Origin: Erysipelotrichales bacterium
GTDB lineage: Bacteria; Bacillota_I; Bacilli_A; Acholeplasmatales; WRBM01
Direction: 5' to 3'
NCBI GenBank assembly: GCA_009784525.1
Contig: WRBM01000014.1
Coordinates: forward strand, 1-41,732
DNA: 41,732 nucleotides
Positions 37,984 to 41,732 of this stretch are shown piece after piece (positions within the stretch are counted from its first letter, which is position 1; each line of letters opens with the position of its first letter). The translations under genes were made by a program, and so were the position numbers. The notes beneath the pieces were generated by a model. It saw only the letters and a program-made list of their open reading frames with translations, did no database searches and was not told the origin of the DNA.

Positions 37984-40238
37984 TGGAGAGTCAAGTGGAA
38001 GAAATTACAGTTGAAGGACAAGTCGTGGCGATTTTATTTAAAAATGAAGATAATAAATATTATATTGCCAAAATCATTTCCAAAGAAACAGGCGAGGATA
38101 TTACCATTAGTGGTTATTTCCCGCTTTTAGCACTTGAGCAAAATTACATTTTTAAAGGTAAATATATTGAACATCGTAAATATGGTCGTCAGTTTCAAGC
38201 CGTATCTTATACAGAGATTCGCGATAATTCAAGGTTAGGAATCATCAATTATCTTTCCAGTGATCTTTTTACAGGAATAGGTCCAGCAACTGCCAGAAAA
38301 ATTTATCAGACGTTTGGTGAAGACTGTATCGAAAAAATTCTTGCGAATAAAAATATTCTCAGACAATTAAAATTCAATGACTTAAGGATTAATCGTTTTA
38401 TCGAAGAACTTAAGCTGAATGTTTTTTCTGAGAAAGTTCTGATTAAACTTTTAGATTATGGAATCAGTGCTAAAATTGCGGCTAAATTAATTAGCAAGTA
38501 TAATTATGAGGCAGCTAATGTTATCGAAAAAAATCCTTATCAGTTAATTGATGAAGTTTATGGCATTGGCTTTTTAAAAGCCGATGAAATTGCTTTAAAG
38601 ATTGGCATTAAACCAGAAGATCCTTTACGCATAAAAGAGGCGTTACTTTATGTTTTAAATAATATTTGCCAGAATTTTGGCTTTACTTATTTAACTAGAG
38701 AACAATTACTTGAAGCTACTTCAGATTTTTTGAATCGTCATAGTAAAATTGAAAATAAACTAATTACCGATAATTTAGACCAAATGATAAAAGACGAAGA
38801 GATTATTGATGAAGATGGTCGTTATTATCTCAAAATGATTCATAAAGCTGAAAATACAGTTTGTCAAAAAGTATTAGCGCTTTTAAATAATCAAAGACCA
38901 GAATATGCGGATGCGGATTTAGATAAAATAATTAAAGAAGTCGAAAGCGAAATTAAGATTGAATATACAAAATCGCAAAGGGAAGCCATTTTTGAGGCTC
39001 TGACTAATAATATTTCGATAATTACTGGTGGTCCGGGAACCGGAAAAACAACAGTTTTAGAAGGATTCCTAAAAGTTTTTGCGCGTTTGCGTAAAGTTAA
39101 TTTAAATGTTGAGCGTTCTGATCAGGTGATGTTAATGGCACCTACTGGGAAAGCTGCCAAAAGACTTTTCGACAAGACTAATTTTTTTGCGGCGACGATT
39201 CATCGTCAATTAGGTTATGACTTTGAAGGTAATTTTGAATTTAATGAAACTAACCCCCTGCCATGTGAATTGATTATTGTTGATGAGTTTTCTATGGTCG
39301 ATATTATTCTTGCTAGACATCTTTTTTCCAGTTTAAAGGAAAAATGTCAAATTCTGATTGTTGGGGATGCTGATCAGTTACCTTCAGTTGGTCCTGGCAA
39401 TTTGTTAAATGATTTGATTGGCTCCAAGAAAATTCCAGTTATTGCTTTAAAGGAAATTCATCGGCAGGCAATGGATTCAAAGATTATCGAATTGAGTCAT
39501 AATATCAGAGAAGGGATTACTGGTGAAAACTTTATAAGTTCTGGTAAAGACATTACTTATATTCAGGAAAAGCAAGATAAAGATACCAATAAATCGATTC
39601 TTAGTTGTCTTAATCAATTAACTAAAATGCAAGGTATTGATATGTTTTTTGATGTGCAGGTTTTAGCCCCGATGTACCGTGGAGAAAGTGGTATTGATAA
39701 CCTTAACTTATTAATTCAGGGAGAATTAAACCCAGATACAAATAAACCATCAATTCAATTTTTAGAGCGCATATTCCGTAAAGATGATAAAGTTTTACAG
39801 ACTAAAAACCAGCCAGAAAAAGGAATTATGAACGGAGATGTCGGTCGAATTATTGATATCTTTAAAGACAGTTCAGGAAAAGATGTAGTTAAAATTGATT
39901 TTGATGGTAATAATATTGAATTATTAAGAGATGAATTAAAGGATTTAGTTCATGCTTATGCCATAAGTGTCCATAAGTCACAGGGGAGTGAATATAAATT
40001 TATAATCTTGCCGGTAGTACGTGGTTATGGATTTATGCTTCGAAAAAAACTTATTTATACCGCGGTAACAAGAGCTAAAGAACATTTAATAATTATTGGC
40101 GATATTGAATATTTAAAAGCAGGTGTCAAACGCTTTGAAGACCAAAGACAAACCTTTTTAAAAGAACGCTTAGCGAATTTTCAAATTAAAAGTGAAGATT
40201 TAGCGAATAATGAAATAACACCTTATGACTTTATGTGA
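37983..40238 (+). CDS. recD2: ATP-dependent 5'-3' DNA helicase RecD2
   Basis: The 751-residue protein starts with the RecD2-specific N-terminal OB/HhH region (GIGPATARKIYQTFG). The helicase core has Walker A GGPGTGKTT at 349-357, Walker B IIVDEFSMVD, VGDADQLPSVGPG (motif III), the SH3-like insert, and the final HAYAISVHKSQGSEYKFII and YTAVTRAKEHLIIIGD. RecD2 works outside the RecBCD complex in fork restart and mismatch repair in Gram-positives. It starts on the last base of the mnmA stop and ends 47 bases before the DUF3918 gene. Confidence 0.95.
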   Translation: MESQVEEITVEGQVVAILFKNEDNKYYIAKIISKETGEDITISGYFPLLALEQNYIFKGKYIEHRKYGRQFQAVSYTEIRDNSRLGIINYLSSDLFTGIGPATARKIYQTFGEDCIEKILANKNILRQLKFNDLRINRFIEELKLNVFSEKVLIKLLDYGISAKIAAKLISKYNYEAANVIEKNPYQLIDEVYGIGFLKADEIALKIGIKPEDPLRIKEALLYVLNNICQNFGFTYLTREQLLEATSDFLNRHSKIENKLITDNLDQMIKDEEIIDEDGRYYLKMIHKAENTVCQKVLALLNNQRPEYADADLDKIIKEVESEIKIEYTKSQREAIFEALTNNISIITGGPGTGKTTVLEGFLKVFARLRKVNLNVERSDQVMLMAPTGKAAKRLFDKTNFFAATIHRQLGYDFEGNFEFNETNPLPCELIIVDEFSMVDIILARHLFSSLKEKCQILIVGDADQLPSVGPGNLLNDLIGSKKIPVIALKEIHRQAMDSKIIELSHNIREGITGENFISSGKDITYIQEKQDKDTNKSILSCLNQLTKMQGIDMFFDVQVLAPMYRGESGIDNLNLLIQGELNPDTNKPSIQFLERIFRKDDKVLQTKNQPEKGIMNGDVGRIIDIFKDSSGKDVVKIDFDGNNIELLRDELKDLVHAYAISVHKSQGSEYKFIILPVVRGYGFMLRKKLIYTAVTRAKEHLIIIGDIEYLKAGVKRFEDQRQTFLKERLANFQIKSEDLANNEITPYDFM

Positions 40239-40285
40239 TTTGCACAAACTATTTATGGGAAAAAATCCCAAAAGGTGGTGCCTTG

Positions 40286-40444
40286 ATGTTTCGTAAAGCT
40301 ATTAGTTATATGGCCATCGGTGGAGTCGCAACTATAGCGGCCCAAAAATATCTTACTAAAAATAAAGATGTTTCGAAGGTCATGAATAAAATGGTTAAAC
40401 AAAACGAAAAAGCCATGAACTGGTTAAAAAGTAAAATGGATTAA
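40286..40444 (+). CDS. DUF3918 (YrzQ-like) small protein
   Basis: The 52-residue protein reads MFRKAISYMAIGGVATIAAQ and then a Lys-rich amphipathic helix ending NWLKSKMD. A short N-terminal membrane segment with a basic tail and a position after recD2 match the DUF3918/YrzQ family of Bacillota, whose function is unknown. The ribosome binding site AAAGGTGG precedes ATG 40286, and the in-frame upstream start at 40235 lies inside recD2. A terminator follows. Confidence 0.8.
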   Translation: MFRKAISYMAIGGVATIAAQKYLTKNKDVSKVMNKMVKQNEKAMNWLKSKMD

Positions 40445-40458
40445 ATAACTTTTTAACG

Positions 40459-40490
40459 AAAAACTATCCTATAGCAGGGTAGTTTTTTTA
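40459..40490 (+). terminator. terminator of the nadD-recD2 operon
   Basis: AACTATCC pairs with GGGTAGTT (one G-U pair) around TATAGCA, extended by flanking A- and T-runs (40459-40490). Confidence 0.85.
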
Positions 40491-40566
40491 TTTATAAAGT
40501 GCGGCTAAACCGTTATTTAAGAAATAAATTAAAAATAAAAATGATTTATAATTCTAATAGAACATC

Positions 40567-40595
40567 TTGAAAAGAATACAATAGTGTGCTATAAT
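40567..40595 (+). promoter_or_regulatory. orphan promoter without a downstream ORF
   Basis: TTGAAA 40567-40572 and TATAAT 40590-40595 are exactly 17 nt apart, yet no ORF with a ribosome binding site follows for 400 bases. A short stem GACT...AGTC near 40692-40704 followed by A-rich sequence could end a small RNA of about 100 nt. Confidence 0.5.
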
Positions 40596-40952
40596 CATTA
40601 TAACATACTTGCTTGTGTCCGGTAAAATTTTTAATTTCCCTGTGGAGACTTGTATTGTTAATCATCAATTTCAAATATATATTAAAACAATCGACTGAAA
40701 AAGTCTTAAAAAAATTATTAATAAATAAGTTTTAAAAAGTAATAATCATTTTAGTGATTTAAATATTTAATGTAATTAAAAAATAAAATGGATGTATTAT
40801 AAGGTCTAGCTTTCATAAATGCTGCTAATTGCAGGAAATCTCGCCTAGATTTAAAGCATAATTGATTAATAAGAAAGTAAAGAGGCATCCTGAATAATAA
40901 AATATTGGTATGATTGATTACAACTCTCTTCGTCATTATATTGGCTTGAAGT
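40596..40952. other. intergenic region, possible small RNA
   Basis: About 360 bases with no supported gene. It includes the possible transcript from the promoter at 40567. A 61-codon minus-strand frame (40936-40751) has no ribosome binding site or known motif. It may be decayed sequence at the edge of a lipoprotein repeat array. Confidence 0.35.
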
Positions 40953-41036
40953 AAAACTAGAATTTCAAGTGGCTTTGTAGTATAATTACAATAACTAACG
41001 AATTCAAAAAAGGGGATTGAGTTTAAATGAATAAAA
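40953..41036 (+). repeat. upstream-region direct repeat, copy 1
   Basis: About 84 bases from AAAACTAGAATTTCAAG to the first codons of the lipoprotein gene recur nearly unchanged at 41634-41714. The unit contains TATAAT (40981-40986), CTAACGAATTC, AAAAAAGGGGATTGAG and the start ATG 41027. Confidence 0.9.
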
Positions 41037-41533
41037 AATGTATGGGGGCAATAAAAGGATTATTTTTATGCATCACATTGATGGTTTTTTCGATGGGAAC
41101 ACTGATGGGATGCAGAGGGTCGAGAGTTGATTTTACAATAGCCTTACAAGATTGGGGTGATGGGGGAATCGGTGGAAGAAGAAATCTGATAGTGACTTGC
41201 TCGAATGATTGGAAAGAATTGAATTTTTCTTTACCTATTAGGTCGAAATCTTTAGCTGAAAAATTAGAAGAATTAAATCAAAGATATGACGAACAATTTT
41301 TCATCAATAATGCTGTAGTTGTATTTACTTTTGAATTCCCAACTAGCGGTATAGGATTTAATGAAATTCGATTAAACAGAAATGGTAATGAAATATTATT
41401 AGAAGTGACTCTTACAGTCGGTGTTGCTGATGCACCATCGTTTGGTATCATAATCTTAGAAATAAGTAGTGAAAATATATCAGAAAATACAACCTTGAAT
41501 ACAAATATTATTCGAGATGATATTCTTGCATAA
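41027..41533 (+). CDS. putative lipoprotein, member of a tandem family
   Basis: The 168-residue protein has a basic N-terminus (MNKKCMGAIKG), a hydrophobic stretch and the lipobox LMGC (Cys 29), so it should be anchored outside the membrane. The mature part is beta-rich, with RGSRVDFTIALQDWG near the start and GNEILLEVTLTVGVADAP later. I recognise no domain. AGGGGATTGAG lies upstream of ATG 41027. The complete promoter, ribosome binding site and first codons are repeated in front of a second gene at 41705, so this is the first of at least two paralogues. Confidence 0.72.
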   Translation: MNKKCMGAIKGLFLCITLMVFSMGTLMGCRGSRVDFTIALQDWGDGGIGGRRNLIVTCSNDWKELNFSLPIRSKSLAEKLEELNQRYDEQFFINNAVVVFTFEFPTSGIGFNEIRLNRNGNEILLEVTLTVGVADAPSFGIIILEISSENISENTTLNTNIIRDDILA

Positions 41534-41562
41534 TTAAAACATAAATAAAAGGTGGCCTCGTA

Positions 41563-41616
41563 ATGAAAAGCTATTTGCTTGGCAACAATCTTTTTAGCTT
41601 GCACATCATTTTATAA
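41563..41616 (+). CDS. 17-residue ORF with good ribosome binding site
   Basis: AGGTGG precedes an ATG and 17 codons (MKSYLLGNNLFSLHIIL) before a stop. The start looks like a normal gene start, but the reading frame ends at once. It may be a truncated signal-peptide remnant in the lipoprotein array. Low certainty. Confidence 0.25.
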   Translation: MKSYLLGNNLFSLHIIL

Positions 41617-41633
41617 TAGTGCAGCAAATAATT

Positions 41634-41714
41634 AAAACTAGAATTTCAAATGGCTTTGTATAATAACAATAACTAACGAATTCAAAAAAGGGGATTGAGT
41701 TTAAATGAATAAAA
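41634..41714 (+). repeat. upstream-region direct repeat, copy 2
   Basis: Copy 2 of the unit at 40953, 681 bases downstream at its left end and 678 at the ATG. The main difference is 3 bases missing next to the TATAAT box (41659-41664). Confidence 0.9.
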
Positions 41715-41732
41715 AAAATATCGGAACAATAA
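41705..41732 (+). CDS. second lipoprotein paralogue (partial, cut by window end)
   Basis: The nine visible codons read MNKKNIGTI, close to MNKKCMGAI of the preceding lipoprotein, and follow the same duplicated leader and GGGGATTGAG. The rest lies outside the window. Confidence 0.7.

Noticed and set aside
40751-40936. 61-codon minus-strand ORF
   Set aside because: No ribosome binding site or family pattern; the surrounding region looks non-coding.
1-41732. CRISPR array, insertion sequence or prophage
   Set aside because: No regularly spaced short repeats, transposase-like or phage structural ORFs were seen; the only direct repeat is the duplicated lipoprotein leader.

Overview
The window is AT-rich bacterial DNA in the standard genetic code: TGA is a working stop codon, for example at the ends of mntP, mraY and nadE. 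Gene content and order (ylbM/tmcAL beside ylbN-rpmF, rsmH beside a PASTA penicillin-binding protein, murE-mraY-murD, mnmA-recD2-DUF3918) point to a low-GC Gram-positive of the Bacillota/Mollicutes border, such as Erysipelotrichia, Haloplasma or Izemoplasma relatives. It makes peptidoglycan, so it is not a wall-less mollicute. MurE carries the DNPR signature of meso-diaminopimelate enzymes. Rubredoxin, desulfoferrodoxin and ferritin suggest an anaerobe that tolerates some oxygen. Promoters are easy to read: many have an extended -10 of the form TGATATAAT. No CRISPR array, insertion sequence or prophage was seen.

Layout. 1-600: the tail of an upstream gene, a terminator and a small SnoaL-like protein. 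600-900: an unusual nested inverted repeat. 897-4590: an M48 membrane peptidase convergent with tmcAL. 4685-9067: ylbN-rpmF, then nagB overlapping rsmH, then a PASTA PBP whose ribosome binding site lies in a strong inverted repeat. 9114-11979 (minus): a MarR-DegV fusion, a second DegV protein and a YgjV-like membrane protein. 12281-15707: a yybP-ykoY manganese riboswitch followed by mntP and a P-type cation ATPase. 15777-15850: tRNA-Thr(GGT). 16143-18496: a lipoprotein, then a DUF1538 membrane protein behind a riboswitch-like leader. 19068-21835: a small membrane protein and an RND/MMPL exporter split into two half-genes. 22051-24343: a GNAT-DUF6273 fusion next to a histone-deacetylase-family protein. 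24557-26493: rubredoxin, ferritin, desulfoferrodoxin and PIG-L deacetylase. 26640-28106: a membrane protein, a P-loop kinase-like protein and a MazG-like protein. 28587-29757: a membrane-anchored YjbR-like protein and a four-helix membrane protein. 29974-33639: murE-mraY-murD. 33620-34414 (minus): plsC. 34509-40444: nadD-nadE-mnmA-recD2-DUF3918. 40953-41732: the start of a tandem lipoprotein family with a duplicated upstream region.

How the genes work together. Cell-wall synthesis is split over two loci (rsmH-pbp and murE-mraY-murD). Both start behind an inverted repeat that encloses a TATACT box and one arm of the Shine-Dalgarno sequence. Metal homeostasis is represented by the Mn riboswitch with two cation exporters. 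NAD synthesis is encoded by nadD-nadE, but the glutaminase domain of NadE has lost all three catalytic residues.

The items most deserving a second look are the DUF1538 leader, in which one short strand has three mutually exclusive pairing partners; the paired inverted repeats at pbp and murE; the probable ATT start of the MarR-DegV fusion; the degenerate NadE glutaminase; the GNAT-DUF6273/deacetylase pair; and the tandem lipoprotein array.
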